From: Umezawaea endophytica
GTDB lineage: Bacteria; Actinomycetota; Actinomycetes; Mycobacteriales; Pseudonocardiaceae
DNA length: 64,000 bases
Assembly: GCF_025061645.1 (NCBI RefSeq)
Contig: NZ_JANYMP010000011.1
Coordinates: 238,670-302,669 of the forward strand
Reading direction: 5' to 3'
Shown here: piece after piece, positions 51,385-60,339 of the stretch
How positions within the stretch are numbered: position 1 is the first letter of the stretch
How the letters are laid out: each line of letters starts with the position of its first letter
The notes under the pieces: model-generated
Told to the model about the DNA's origin: nothing
The model's input: the letters and a program-made list of their open reading frames with translations, nothing else
Database searches by the model: none
Position numbers and translations under genes: made by a program

Positions 51385-51700
51385 CCACACACCAACAACC
51401 CACACCACACCCAACACAGGCCACACGCCACGCCACGTTCCCGCGCCCGCCTCACGCCACGCGGCCCACCCACAACGACCAACGCGACAGCCCCACCCCA
51501 CCCACCTGCCCACCGCGCTCACCCACCCACCGCACCCACCAGCAGCACCCGCCAGCGGCACCCGCTCATCCACCCACGGCACCCGCCAGCAGCACTCACC
51601 CGCTCACCCGCCTACGGCACCCACCCGCTCGCAGCACCCACCCACCCGCTGCACTCGCCAACCCCACCAAGCAACCAACACAGCCGCGCGCCCTAGCCGC
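51385..51700. repeat. Degenerate C/A-rich repeats beside element copy 3
   Basis: Irregular repeats of units such as CACCCGCCAGCGGCACCCGC and CACCCACCCGCTGCACTCGCC fill the space. They have no consistent period and no credible coding potential. The stretch 51301-51384 is A-rich upstream DNA of the PD-(D/E)XK gene and probably holds its promoter. Confidence 0.6.
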
Positions 51701-51756
51701 CCCACAACGACCCCGCAGCACCCCCACCCAACGGAAGGCACCCACACTCCCCCCGT

Positions 51757-51860
51757 GGCCCCGATCCCCAGCGCCCTCAGCTTTGATCTTGGTTTGTCAA
51801 GGCATCTTTCCCGCCTTGACAAACCAAGATCAAAGATCGAGACAATCGCGCATCGGGGTG
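51757..51860 (-). repeat. 104-bp hairpin element, copy 3 of 3
   Basis: Minus orientation. A perfect 23-bp stem (51781-51803 with 51813-51835) carries the same loop (51804-51812) and the same inner stem as the other copies. The outer arm (CTTTGATCTTGGT) is unlike copies 1 and 2 yet pairs perfectly with its partner. The flanks keep the CACCCCGAT, GCGCGATTGT and GGCGCT blocks, with small indels. The remaining 51861-51974 is C/A-rich DNA with nothing recognised. Confidence 0.88.
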
Positions 51861-51974
51861 ACCTACCCCTTCACCCAACCTCAACCCCAAACAGACCCAA
51901 ACCCGACCCGCACCCAGCCTGACCCGCACCTAACCTGCCCCCGCACCCAGCCTGAGCCAACCCAACCCCAACCC

Positions 51975-54095
51975 TCAACGAACCGGCCGAGTAGGCGGAT
52001 CAGGCTTCGAGATCATCCGAGTAACCGGCCCCTCCTTAGACACCCCCGCATTCGACAGCCACCCACTCAACTCCCCCCGAATAGCCGCCAAGGACGGCCT
52101 CCGAGCAGGATCCGCGTCCAATGCCGACACCAACAACCGGTGATGCACGCTCCTCACCGGCAACTTCACGTTCGGCTCCCCCTGAGCCGCAGCCATCAGA
52201 GAGGAGATCGGATTGTCCCGAGTACCCCGAGGCGGATGCCCGGTCAACGCATAACTCACCGTCGCAGCCAACTGCCAAGCATCCGAAGCCGGACTGGCAG
52301 CATCCCCACGAGCAGTCTCCGGAGCCAGGAAGTCAGGAGTCCCCACCATCATCCCGGCGGCGGTCAACGTGCTGTCACCCTTCGACCGGGCGATCCCAAA
52401 GTCGATCAGGTGAGCAGTGCCCTCGGTGTCGACGATGACGTTCGACGGCTTCACATCACGGTGCAACACACCACGATCGTGAGCAGCGGCCAACGCGTCG
52501 GCCATGTTGACCCACAACCGAGCAGCGAGCGTGTCCGCCAACAACCCGCTGTTCAGGACCACGTCGGACAACGGATCACCGTCGATGTACTCCATCACGA
52601 TGGCCAGCCCGTCCGGGTCCTGCACGATGTCGAACACCCGCACGCAGTTCGGGTGGCGCACGGCGGCCAACGCCCGCGCTTCCCGCAGCATGCGCTGCTC
52701 GGTGTCCGCGTCGGGCGCGTGAGCCAGCTTCACCGCGACGGTGCGGTCGAGCTGCGTGTCGACCGCCAGCCACACCGTGCCGAACCCACCACGACCGAGC
52801 TGCCGCACCCGCCGGAACCGACCGCTGGCCGGGTTCCAGACCTTCTCCTCACCCGTACCCGCGGGATTCGGCGTGGAAGCAGCAGCAGCCGCCGCCCCAG
52901 GCCCGAACGGCAACGGCCCTGGCGTATCAGCGAGCTTCGACAACGGCTGGGGCTGTGACTGGGGCTGCGACTGCGGGTGCTCGACCCGCGTCGGCGGCGG
53001 CCCCTGCGGCGAGCCCTGCGGCGGACCTTGAGGCGGCCCCTGCGGGTGCTCGACACGGGTGGGCGGCGGCCCCTGGGGCGTCTCCACCCTGGTCGGTCGC
53101 GGCGGCGGGGGCTGCTGGGACGGCTGCTCGACGCGCGTCGGCGCCGGGTCCTGGCGCTGCGGCACCTCGGCGACCCGCGTCGGCGGGTACTGGCGGGGCG
53201 GCGGCTTCTGGCCGGGTTTCTGGACGGGCTGCTGCACCGGCTGCGACTGCGGGGGCGGCGACTGGTGCGGCTGGTACGGCGGAGGCGAGCCCGCTGGCCG
53301 GTACGGCGGGATCTGCGCGGGCTGGTAGGGCGGGGGCTTCTGCGGCCCCTTCTGCGGCCCTTGGTGAGGCGGCGGGGGCACGCGGTTGGCCGCGGCCTGC
53401 GGGGCCTCGTTGCCGCGATCACGTCCGGGGCGGTTCAGCATGGCCGTAGTCAACCCGAAGATGCGCACGACGAATGAGCCGATCAGCGCAATCGGGAAGA
53501 ATCCGAGGAGCAAATGGCCCACCAGGGTCACCGGCAGCAACGACGTGGCCACCAGGAGCACCAGGAACGGCGGCCAGAAAACCCGGCGCGGCCAGTTCGG
53601 TCCGAGGCGGAACGCCGACCCGGCCTGCATCATCACGAACAGCAGGCACAGCAGCGCCAGCACCGCGGTGATGCCGCCCGCCACGAGGAACACGACCTTC
53701 GTGCCCGCCGGGTCGCTGATGATCGTGCCGATGGACCGCGCGCCCACCAGGTAGTCGAACTGGGTGAACGCGCCGCACGGCGTCTCGTCCAGCGACTCCA
53801 TGCCGCTGATCGTGCGACGGCGCAACGCGCTGTCCGCGCCGGAGAACAGGAGCCACGGCAGCACCAGCGTGCTGCTCACCCCGAGCGCCGCGAAGATCGC
53901 GCCCGCCACCGGCCCGTAGGAGTTGCCCACGACCCGTCGGACCGTGATCGCCAACAGCGCGGCGATCGTGGGCAGCAGCCCCGCGACGGCACCCAACGCC
54001 GTCACGGACCACGCCCAGTCGCCGGGGCAGAGCGGCAGTGCCCAGCCGTGCAGCCATTCGAGCAAGGACTCGGCCAGCCCCACGACCTCCACCAC
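51975..54095 (-). CDS. Membrane Ser/Thr protein kinase with C-terminal catalytic domain
   Basis: A 706-residue protein with unusual order: about five membrane segments in residues 1-225, a Pro/Gln-rich linker (about 230-400) holding six PTRV(E/A) repeats, then a complete eukaryotic-type kinase domain (about 425-690). Kinase motifs are intact: GRGGFGTVW, VAVKLA, HRDVKPSNVIVD, IDFGIA and APETA. PknB-type kinases have the opposite order (kinase first, then membrane). The Thr in the TRVE repeats could be phosphosites for FHA proteins (inference). The 3' part of the gene (51975 to about 52500) shows the C/A bias on + next to the hairpin element. Confidence 0.88.
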   Translation of the reverse strand: MVEVVGLAESLLEWLHGWALPLCPGDWAWSVTALGAVAGLLPTIAALLAITVRRVVGNSYGPVAGAIFAALGVSSTLVLPWLLFSGADSALRRRTISGMESLDETPCGAFTQFDYLVGARSIGTIISDPAGTKVVFLVAGGITAVLALLCLLFVMMQAGSAFRLGPNWPRRVFWPPFLVLLVATSLLPVTLVGHLLLGFFPIALIGSFVVRIFGLTTAMLNRPGRDRGNEAPQAAANRVPPPPHQGPQKGPQKPPPYQPAQIPPYRPAGSPPPYQPHQSPPPQSQPVQQPVQKPGQKPPPRQYPPTRVAEVPQRQDPAPTRVEQPSQQPPPPRPTRVETPQGPPPTRVEHPQGPPQGPPQGSPQGPPPTRVEHPQSQPQSQPQPLSKLADTPGPLPFGPGAAAAAASTPNPAGTGEEKVWNPASGRFRRVRQLGRGGFGTVWLAVDTQLDRTVAVKLAHAPDADTEQRMLREARALAAVRHPNCVRVFDIVQDPDGLAIVMEYIDGDPLSDVVLNSGLLADTLAARLWVNMADALAAAHDRGVLHRDVKPSNVIVDTEGTAHLIDFGIARSKGDSTLTAAGMMVGTPDFLAPETARGDAASPASDAWQLAATVSYALTGHPPRGTRDNPISSLMAAAQGEPNVKLPVRSVHHRLLVSALDADPARRPSLAAIRGELSGWLSNAGVSKEGPVTRMISKPDPPTRPVR

Positions 54096-54699
54096 CCCTC
54101 TCGACAGCCCCCACCCTATGCGGGCGGCGGTTCACCGGTGGCCGCTCGGTCCGAATTTCACCAGCGGGTCGCAACGGCGGTTCCGGTACCGAACAGGTCC
54201 TCAATGGACGCCGCACACCTGATCAGACCACCCGCGCCCGCTCCGGAAACCACGCGGACACCACCCGACCACCGGTTTTGCCACCGCGAGAAGCCCCACA
54301 CCCGTGCAACCCGCACGAACGCCCCGCTATCCGACCATTTCCAACCCGGACCGCCATCGGCCGGAAGTCCAGAAACGAAACAGATCAGGCACAAATGAAC
54401 CGCACCGAAAACCCGCCCGAAAACACATCCGAACCAGCCCACTCCGGGCAACAGCCAACCAGAAAGAGCCTACGACCAACGCCCGCCCTCACCTCCCCAC
54501 CACCAATCCGGATAAACAAGACAAAAAGGCGCCGTCCCCCTCCAATACCGCTCCACAACATCACGAGTCACCCATAACCGCGTTACGGAACGCCCACCCG
54601 CAAGACGACCACCCCGACCCGACCCCACGACGACGGGTCCACTGAGGACACCCACCCACAGCCTCAAGCCACCCGCTCCACGAGAGGCTCTAAACACAA
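54096..54699. other. Non-coding stretch upstream of the kinase
   Basis: No credible gene. 54096-54230 probably holds the kinase promoter. From about 54230 to 54660 the + strand is strongly C/A-rich, like the flanks of the hairpin elements, but no element copy is found. Open frames here are glycine/tryptophan or proline noise. Confidence 0.5.
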
Positions 54700-54725
54700 A
54701 GGTCCACACCCGCAGGTGTGGACCT
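54700..54725 (-). terminator. Hairpin downstream of the 54818 gene
   Basis: Perfect 11-bp stem AGGTCCACACC/GGTGTGGACCT with a 4-base loop. Confidence 0.65.
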
Positions 54726-54763
54726 CTTGCGCACGGACCTGGCACCACCGCACGAGAACCAAG

Positions 54764-54816
54764 TTCGAGACGGTCGCCGGCCGGGCCACCACAGCCCGGA
54801 CGGCGACCGTCTCGAA
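54764..54816 (-). terminator. Long hairpin at the end of the lipoprotein gene
   Basis: A perfect 16-bp stem (54764-54779 with 54801-54816), with a further GGGC/GCCC stem inside, ends one base from the stop of the gene at 54818. Confidence 0.7.
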
Positions 54817-54817
54817 A

Positions 54818-55513
54818 TCAGTGCCGCACCGCGAACGACGCGCTGCCCTCGGAGATCTTCGTGGGACCGTTCGCCATGACCGCCGTGGCGACCACGCCGC
54901 CCTCACCCTCACCCATGCTCCGGTCGAGCGTGAAGCGGTACCGCACGCTCACCGTCTGGCCCTTCGCCAACGGCTGCCGGTTGGAGTACAGGGAGAGGTG
55001 GTCCATGCCGGTGCCCAGCGCGGGGTGATCCAGCTCGACCCAGGCACCACTGGCGGCGTCGAACCGCTGCGCGGTACCCCGGCTGATCTGCGACGGCTCA
55101 CCCGCGCAGGTGCAGCGCGCCATCCCGAACACCACGCCGACCTCCGGGTACGCCACCGGCGAGTTGTTGCACAAGGTCACCTCGACCTCCACCGGCTTGC
55201 CCACCTCCACCAGGTCCGGCACACCCGCGATCGCGACCTGAACGCCGTACCGGGCGGGCAACGTCGTGTACGGATCCGCGGGCGGCACCGCCACGTCAGC
55301 CGGATCGACCGCGCACCTCGGCTGCTCGACGACGGGCTGCTCGACGACGGGCTGTTCTACGACCGGCTTCTCCACCACCGCCTGAGGCGTCTCCACCGGA
55401 ACGCTGGACGACGTGGGCGCAGCCGAGGAACTGCTGGCGGACACGGCGATCGACGCGGGCACGGCGGCCGAACAACCGACGAGCGCGACCAGCGCGACCC
55501 CGACTGCGGGCAT
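54818..55513 (-). CDS. Uncharacterised lipoprotein with VVEQP repeats
   Basis: A 231-residue predicted lipoprotein (signal VALVALVGC, lipobox Cys14). A Ser/Pro-rich linker contains the repeat VVEKP, VVEQP, VVEQP, VVEQP (about 48-67). The C-terminal domain (about 85-231) is beta-rich, with paired cysteines (VTLCNNSP, RCTCAG), suggesting an immunoglobulin-like extracellular fold. I do not recognise the family. The ATG at 55511-55513 gives a proper signal; an upstream TTG at 55543 is possible. Confidence 0.7.
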   Translation of the reverse strand: MPAVGVALVALVGCSAAVPASIAVSASSSSAAPTSSSVPVETPQAVVEKPVVEQPVVEQPVVEQPRCAVDPADVAVPPADPYTTLPARYGVQVAIAGVPDLVEVGKPVEVEVTLCNNSPVAYPEVGVVFGMARCTCAGEPSQISRGTAQRFDAASGAWVELDHPALGTGMDHLSLYSNRQPLAKGQTVSVRYRFTLDRSMGEGEGGVVATAVMANGPTKISEGSASFAVRH

Positions 55514-55762
55514 GACGAAAAGGCAGGCTTGATCATGGCTCAACTCCCCCGAACAAAAAGATCCCCCTGGTACCGACTCTCAACCAACGCCGGTACACGG
55601 CCAACCGGTTGCCCAGCAGCCTCAAGATCTTTCAGGTGACGAAGAGCCTGACCTCAAAGAGGAGTGCCGTTCACGGAGCCGACCAACCGAGGACTCAACC
55701 CGGAAAACCCGCGCAACACAAAGGAGGCGAGTGCTCATCGCGAGCACTCGCCTCCGGTTGCG

Positions 55763-55835
55763 TGGAGCTGCGGGGAATCGAACCCCGGACCTTCTCGATG
55801 CGAACGAGACGCGCTACCAACTGCGCTACAGCCCC
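55763..55835 (-). tRNA. tRNA-Ala (anticodon CGC)
   Basis: Complete cloverleaf on the minus strand: acceptor GGGGCTG/CAGCTCC, anticodon stem TCTCG/CGAGA with loop TTCGCAT giving anticodon CGC, T arm CCGGGG TTCGATT CCCCG. Discriminator A; CCA is not encoded. Confidence 0.95.
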
Positions 55836-55892
55836 TCGTTGTCGTGCCAGAGAAGCATATCAGTAGCGCGGGGGTGGTTTTGCCACCCCCCT

Positions 55893-56657
55893 CTATTCGC
55901 CCGACGCCCGCCGATACCGCAGGTACTGCGGGCCGTCGAGCTCCACGAACACCGGGTCCTCGTCGTCCGCCTCGACCACGATGGCGCCGGGTCGGGTGCG
56001 GTGCTGGAACCGGGGTTGCGGGGCCAGGCCGGGCTCTTCGCGCTCCTCGGGTTCGGGTGCCGCCTGCTGTTCGGTGGCGCGCGGCTGTTCGGCCTGGGGC
56101 CGGGGTGCCGGGGCCTGGGTCTTGCGGCGGCGGGCCTGGGCCAGGCGGGCTTGGCGGCGGGCGCGGATGTCCTCTTCGATGCGGACCTGGCGGCGCAGGT
56201 AGACGAGGTAGCCGACGAGGGCCAGGTCGACCGCGGCGTGACCCCACCAGACGACCGGGTAGAGGATGCCCGCGAGCAGGCCGGTCACCACGGAGGCGAT
56301 CAGCATGAACGCGACTACCCGACGGCGGAACGCGTAGCGGGCCTGTGCGACGACGCGGGCGCTCTCGGCGTCGAAGCCGCCCCTGCCGGGCCTGTACGGG
56401 CGGTGCACGACGTCGTCGTCGAGGTACTCGTCGTAGTCGTCGTCGAAGTCGGCTTCGAACTCGTCGATGAGTTCGTCGTCGTCGGCGTCAGGCATGGCGT
56501 GCTCCTCTTCCATGCTGCCGCGCGTGCTCCCCGCTCGCGTGTTCCGGGCGTCCGAGTCCGCGGTGCGAGCAACTTCCGTGCGCTTGCGGGCGACCATCGG
56601 CACGAGGACGACCAGCCAGGCAACTACGAGCCCGACGATGATCAACGAACTGGGCAT
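55893..56657 (-). CDS. glpR: GlpR/SepX-type membrane receptor for gephyrin-like Glp
   Basis: A cell-division membrane protein (254 residues). It has an N-terminal membrane segment (about 4-22), an acidic cytosolic loop (ELIDEFEADFDDDYDEYLDDD, about 75-95), two further membrane segments (about 127-170) and a basic, then Pro/Gln-rich cytosolic tail ending VFVELDGPQYLRYRR. This is the layout of Streptomyces SepX and corynebacterial GlpR, which recruits the MoeA-like Glp to the divisome. The ATG at 56655-56657 has an ideal GGGAGG site; GTG 56666 does not. It lies in the conserved galU-glp-rimJ-glpR cluster. Confidence 0.88.
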   Translation of the reverse strand: MPSSLIIVGLVVAWLVVLVPMVARKRTEVARTADSDARNTRAGSTRGSMEEEHAMPDADDDELIDEFEADFDDDYDEYLDDDVVHRPYRPGRGGFDAESARVVAQARYAFRRRVVAFMLIASVVTGLLAGILYPVVWWGHAAVDLALVGYLVYLRRQVRIEEDIRARRQARLAQARRRKTQAPAPRPQAEQPRATEQQAAPEPEEREEPGLAPQPRFQHRTRPGAIVVEADDEDPVFVELDGPQYLRYRRASGE

Positions 56658-56819
56658 CCCCGTCACCTCCCCCTGCCAGCAAGCGGAACGCGTCGTGCGT
56701 TCGCCACGCTAGTCACAACAGTCACACCTGTGTCGGAGGCTCGCCGGGTGCCGTACGTACGAAGGTGTGCTTTATCACCCACTTTCGGGTGAGCCCTTTA
56801 CGGCAGTTGGACGCTGTGC

Positions 56820-57482
56820 TCAGGGGATTTGGGCGTTGCCCTGCGCCACCAATCGGCGCACTAGGCCTTCCGGGGACGCCTCTTCGCTCGTCATGGCGTA
56901 GCAGTAGTGGTCGCGCCAGGCGTGGGCGACGTCGAGGTAGCGCTGGAAGAGCCCCTCCTCGCGGAACCCGGCCTTGCCGAGAACCCGCAGGCTGGCGGCG
57001 TTCTCGGGACGCACGGTGGCTTCCAGGCGGTGCAGTCCGGCCTCGTTGAAGCAGTGGTCGACGACGAGCGCGAGCGCGGCGGTGGCCACGCCTCCCTTGG
57101 CGCGGTCGGCGGCGACCCAGTAGCCGACCCACGCCGAGCGCAGCGAGCCGCGGACGATGTTGCCGACGGTGATCTGGCCCGCGAGTTCACCGTCGACGGT
57201 GATCACGAACGGGAGGGCTTGGCCGCGGCGGGCGAGCGAGCGGAGCGAGGACCACTGGGTGGGCCAGGCCAGCACGGAGTTGCGCTCGTGCCAGCCGTCG
57301 GTGGCGGTGGGCTCCCAGTTCTCCAGGTAGGCGCGGTCGCGGAGCCGGACGCGGCTCCACGTGGTGCCGTCGAACAGCTTGGGCGGTCGCAGCGCGACGA
57401 CCCCCGCGGGGACCCGCAGCGGGCCGAGCTTGGCCGGCCAGCCGGGGTGCCTGCTGGACTCCAGGTGGAACGTGGCGCTCAT
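56820..57482 (-). CDS. GNAT-family N-acetyltransferase (RimJ-like)
   Basis: A 220-residue acetyltransferase of the RimJ/RimL type, which acetylates protein N-termini or small molecules using acetyl-CoA. Motifs include AGQITVGNIVRGSLRSAWVG, the CoA loop region DRAKGGVATAALALVVDH and NAASLRVLGKAGFREEG. The ATG overlaps the glp stop (ATGA). Equivalent to Rv0995. Confidence 0.9.
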   Translation of the reverse strand: MSATFHLESSRHPGWPAKLGPLRVPAGVVALRPPKLFDGTTWSRVRLRDRAYLENWEPTATDGWHERNSVLAWPTQWSSLRSLARRGQALPFVITVDGELAGQITVGNIVRGSLRSAWVGYWVAADRAKGGVATAALALVVDHCFNEAGLHRLEATVRPENAASLRVLGKAGFREEGLFQRYLDVAHAWRDHYCYAMTSEEASPEGLVRRLVAQGNAQIP

Positions 57483-58702
57483 CCGCGCTGGGCGAGGAAG
57501 CTGACGAACACTTCCTCGCCGAGTGCGACGTCGGTGACGTCCTCTTCGAGCATGATCAGGCAGTTGGCCTCGGCCAGCGACGCGAGCAGGTGCGAACCGG
57601 ACGTGCCGAGCGGCTGGACCAGGTACTCGCCGTTCTCGGCGTCGCGCAGGAGCTGGCCGCGCAGGAACCCGCGGCGGCCCTTGGTGGACGTCAGCGGCGA
57701 CAGCAGGCGGGCCGCGACGGCGCGCCGGTACGGGTTGCGCTTGCCGAGTGCCGCCCTGATCAGGGGCCGCACCAGCACCTCGAACACGACGAGCGCGCTC
57801 ATCGGGTTCGCGGGCAGCAGGAACGTCGGCACGGCGTCCGGGCCGAGCCGCCCGAACCCCTGCGCGGAGCCGGGGTGCATCGCGACGCGCGTGACGTCGA
57901 GGTCGCCGAGGTCGGCCAGCGCGGCCCGCACCTCGTCGCCCACGACGCCGCCGACGCCTCCGGCCACGACGACGATCTCGGACAGCAGCAGCCTGCCCTC
58001 GACGACCTCGCGCAGCCTGCGCGGGTCGGCGGACTGGATGCCGACCCGGCTGACCTCGGCTCCCGCGTCGCGGGCGGCGGCGGCCAGCGCGTAGGAGTTC
58101 ACGTCGTAGACCTGGCCTTGGCCGGGCGTGCGGTCGACGTCGACCAGTTCCTCGCCGACCGAGATCACCGAGACCCTCGGCCGGGGGTGGACGAGCACCT
58201 TGTTGCGCCCCACGGCGGCCAGCAGCCCGACCTGGGCCGAGCCGATGGACGCGCCGCGGCGGACGGCGATGTCGCCCGTCTGCACGTCCTCGCCGGTCCG
58301 GCGGACGAACGCGGCGGACGGCACCGGGCGCTGCACGGTCACCTTCGCCTGGTGGCCGTCGGTGTAGCCGAGCGGCACGACGGCGTCGGCCAGCGTGGGC
58401 AGCGGCGCACCGGTCGCGACCCTGACCGCCTGGCCCGGTTGCAGCCTGCGCGGCTGCCGCGACCCGGCGGGGATCTCGCCGACCACGGGGAGCTGGACCG
58501 ACTGCTCCCCCGCGGCCTGGACGTCCACGCTGCGCACCGCGTAGCCGTCGACGGCCGCCTGGTCGAAACCGGGCAACGCGCGTTCCGCGACGACCTCCTC
58601 CGCGCAGAGCAGACCCTGCGACTCGGAGATCGCGACCCGCACAGGTGCGGGCCGCACGGCTGCCGCGATCACCCTCGCGAGCTGCTCATCCACTGACCTC
58701 AT
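57479..58702 (-). CDS. glp: Gephyrin-like molybdotransferase Glp (MoeA family)
   Basis: A 407-residue MoeA-fold protein, equivalent in position to Rv0994 (moeA1). Blocks: LPGFDQAAVDGYAVRSVD, VRVATGAPLPTLADAVV, VISVGEEL and VVAGGVGGVVGDEV, MHPGSAQGFG, PANPMSALV. The GGVSxGD and MxPGKP motifs of catalytic MoeA are altered, consistent with the corynebacterial Glp paralogue that works in cell division with GlpR rather than in cofactor synthesis. Gene order with rimJ and glpR supports this. Residual molybdotransferase activity cannot be excluded. Confidence 0.88.
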   Translation of the reverse strand: MRSVDEQLARVIAAAVRPAPVRVAISESQGLLCAEEVVAERALPGFDQAAVDGYAVRSVDVQAAGEQSVQLPVVGEIPAGSRQPRRLQPGQAVRVATGAPLPTLADAVVPLGYTDGHQAKVTVQRPVPSAAFVRRTGEDVQTGDIAVRRGASIGSAQVGLLAAVGRNKVLVHPRPRVSVISVGEELVDVDRTPGQGQVYDVNSYALAAAARDAGAEVSRVGIQSADPRRLREVVEGRLLLSEIVVVAGGVGGVVGDEVRAALADLGDLDVTRVAMHPGSAQGFGRLGPDAVPTFLLPANPMSALVVFEVLVRPLIRAALGKRNPYRRAVAARLLSPLTSTKGRRGFLRGQLLRDAENGEYLVQPLGTSGSHLLASLAEANCLIMLEEDVTDVALGEEVFVSFLAQRG

Positions 58703-58717
58703 CGTTTAAAACCCCGC

Positions 58718-59611
58718 TCAAGAGTTGTCGAGGCGTTCCCGCAACCACTCCCCGAGCTCGGGCCCGTAGTCGGGATGCTCCAGTGCGAAGTCAACCGCAG
58801 CTCGGAGGAATCCTCCCGGATTGCCCAGGTCGTGTCGTCCACCGCGGTGGACGACCACGTGGACCGGGTGACCCTCGGAGATGAGCAGGGCAATGGCATC
58901 CGTGAGCTGGAGCTCTCCTCCGGCGCCCGGCGTGATGCGCTTCAACGCGTCGAAGATCGCCCGATCGAGCAAGTAGCGACCGGCCGCGGCGAACGTCGAC
59001 GGCGCGTCATCGGCCTTCGGCTTCTCGACCATGCCGACGACCTTCTTCACGTCGTCGTCGCCGGTGTCGCGGACGTCGAACACGCCGTACGCGGAGATCT
59101 GCTCGCGCGGGATGTCGAACGCGCACAGCACCGTGCCGCCGTGCTCCTGGCGGACGGCGGCCATGCGGGCCAGCACGCCGGTCGGCAGCACGAGGTCGTC
59201 CGGCAGCAGCACCGCGACGGCCTCGTCCTCACCGGTCAGGTTGCCCTCGGCGCAGCCGACGGCGTGGCCGAGGCCGAGCGCCTGCTCCTGGATCGCCGTC
59301 TCGACGGTCTCGAACAGCTGCTCGGCGCGGCGGACCTTCGCGGCCAGCTCGTGCTTGCCGCGGCCTTCGAGCGTGGCCTCCAGCTCGGGCTGCGGGCGGA
59401 AGTACTCGGCGACGGCGTCCTTGCCGGGCGACGTCACGATGATCAGCTTCGTGGCGCCCGCCTCGGCCGCCTCGCTGGCGACGTACTCGATGCCGGGGGT
59501 GTCGACGACGGGCAGCAGCTCCTTGGGCACCGCCTTCGTCGTCGGCAGGAAGCGGGTCCCGAGACCGGCTGCGGGCACGATTGCGGTGCGGAAGGCGCGA
59601 GACGAGCTCAT
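58718..59611 (-). CDS. galU: UTP-glucose-1-phosphate uridylyltransferase
   Basis: Makes UDP-glucose for envelope glycans and trehalose. The 297 residues start with the nucleotidyltransferase motif TAIVPAAGLGTRFLPTTKA and contain LLPDDLVLP, KPKADDAPSTFAAAGRYLLD and GGRHDLGNPGGFLRA. The ATG at 59609-59611 is preceded by TACGCT at 8 bases, suggesting a leaderless transcript; the open frame continues upstream without homology. Upstream of glp on the same strand. Confidence 0.96.
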   Translation of the reverse strand: MSSSRAFRTAIVPAAGLGTRFLPTTKAVPKELLPVVDTPGIEYVASEAAEAGATKLIIVTSPGKDAVAEYFRPQPELEATLEGRGKHELAAKVRRAEQLFETVETAIQEQALGLGHAVGCAEGNLTGEDEAVAVLLPDDLVLPTGVLARMAAVRQEHGGTVLCAFDIPREQISAYGVFDVRDTGDDDVKKVVGMVEKPKADDAPSTFAAAGRYLLDRAIFDALKRITPGAGGELQLTDAIALLISEGHPVHVVVHRGGRHDLGNPGGFLRAAVDFALEHPDYGPELGEWLRERLDNS

Positions 59612-59619
59612 GGGGGACG

Positions 59620-59641
59620 AGCGTAGTGCCGTACCTAGGGT
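59620..59641. promoter_or_regulatory. Divergent leaderless promoters of galU and 5-FTHF cyclo-ligase
   Basis: TACGCT on minus (59625-59620) is 8 bases before the galU ATG, and TAGGGT on plus (59636-59641) is 8 bases before the ATG at 59650. Only 38 bases separate the two start codons. Confidence 0.6.
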
Positions 59642-59649
59642 TACCTCCC

Positions 59650-60234
59650 ATGACGTCCGATCAACTCGAACGGAAGACCGCCGAACGCGGGCGCCTGCTG
59701 GCGGCTCGCCGGGCCGTGCCCGCGGCCGAACGGGCGGCCGACGCGGCGGCTCTGGCCGCCGGTGTGCTCGACGCGGTCGCGAGGTTCGACATCGCCCCTG
59801 GTGGGACGGTGTGCGCGTACCTCGCGGTCGGGGCGGAACCGGGTTCGATCGCGCTGCTCGACGTGCTGCGGTCGGCCGGGTACCGGGTGCTGCTGCCGAT
59901 CGTGGTCGGCGCGGCGCCACTCGACTGGGCTGCGTACACGGGTGAACACGCTCTGCGACCGGGCCCGCACGGGCTGCGCGAGCCCACCGGCGAGCCGCTG
60001 GGGCCTCTCGCCCTCGCCTCGGCGGCGTTGGTGCTGGTCCCGGCGCTGGCGGTGGACCGTCGCGGAACCCGGATCGGGAAGGGCGGCGGGCACTACGACC
60101 GGTCGCTGCCGGTGGTCGACGCGCCGCTGGTCGCCGTGGTCCGGGACGTCGAACTGGTCGACGACCTGCCGGTCGAGCCGCACGACGTGCGGATGACGGC
60201 CGTGCTCACGCCCTCGGGGCTGCACGTGGTGTGA
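59650..60234 (+). CDS. 5-formyltetrahydrofolate cyclo-ligase
   Basis: Converts 5-formyl-THF to 5,10-methenyl-THF with ATP. The 194-residue product has the N-terminal helical K/R-rich segment, VCAYLAVGAEPGSIALL and the diagnostic GTRIGKGGGHYDRSLP. ATG at 59650 is supported by the -10 spacing; the longer frame from 59581 would overlap galU. Equivalent to Rv0992c. Confidence 0.94.
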   Translation: MTSDQLERKTAERGRLLAARRAVPAAERAADAAALAAGVLDAVARFDIAPGGTVCAYLAVGAEPGSIALLDVLRSAGYRVLLPIVVGAAPLDWAAYTGEHALRPGPHGLREPTGEPLGPLALASAALVLVPALAVDRRGTRIGKGGGHYDRSLPVVDAPLVAVVRDVELVDDLPVEPHDVRMTAVLTPSGLHVV

Positions 60235-60286
60235 CGTTGAACCAAGTTGTTTGCGCCCCGCGCGTCGACAGGCGCATGATGCAGTA

Positions 60287-60313
60287 TTGGCACTCGTTGT
60301 GTCCGAGTGCCAA
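60287..60313. promoter_or_regulatory. CIRCE operator (HrcA site) before the Ruc-like gene
   Basis: TTGGCACTC (60287-60295), 9-base spacer, GAGTGCCAA (60305-60313). This is the exact 9-9-9 architecture of CIRCE (TTAGCACTC-N9-GAGTGCTAA), with one symmetrical change. It ends 26 bases before the GTG start, so HrcA would repress the gene until heat or folding stress. Confidence 0.85.
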
Positions 60314-60339
60314 CTCCGGATGAAGCTCGTGGAGGGCAA

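Noticed and set aside
54470..54748. 93-codon minus-strand frame with several Trp residues
   Set aside because: Trp and Gly come from G/T-rich DNA; the frame runs through a terminator-like hairpin and has no homology that I recognise.
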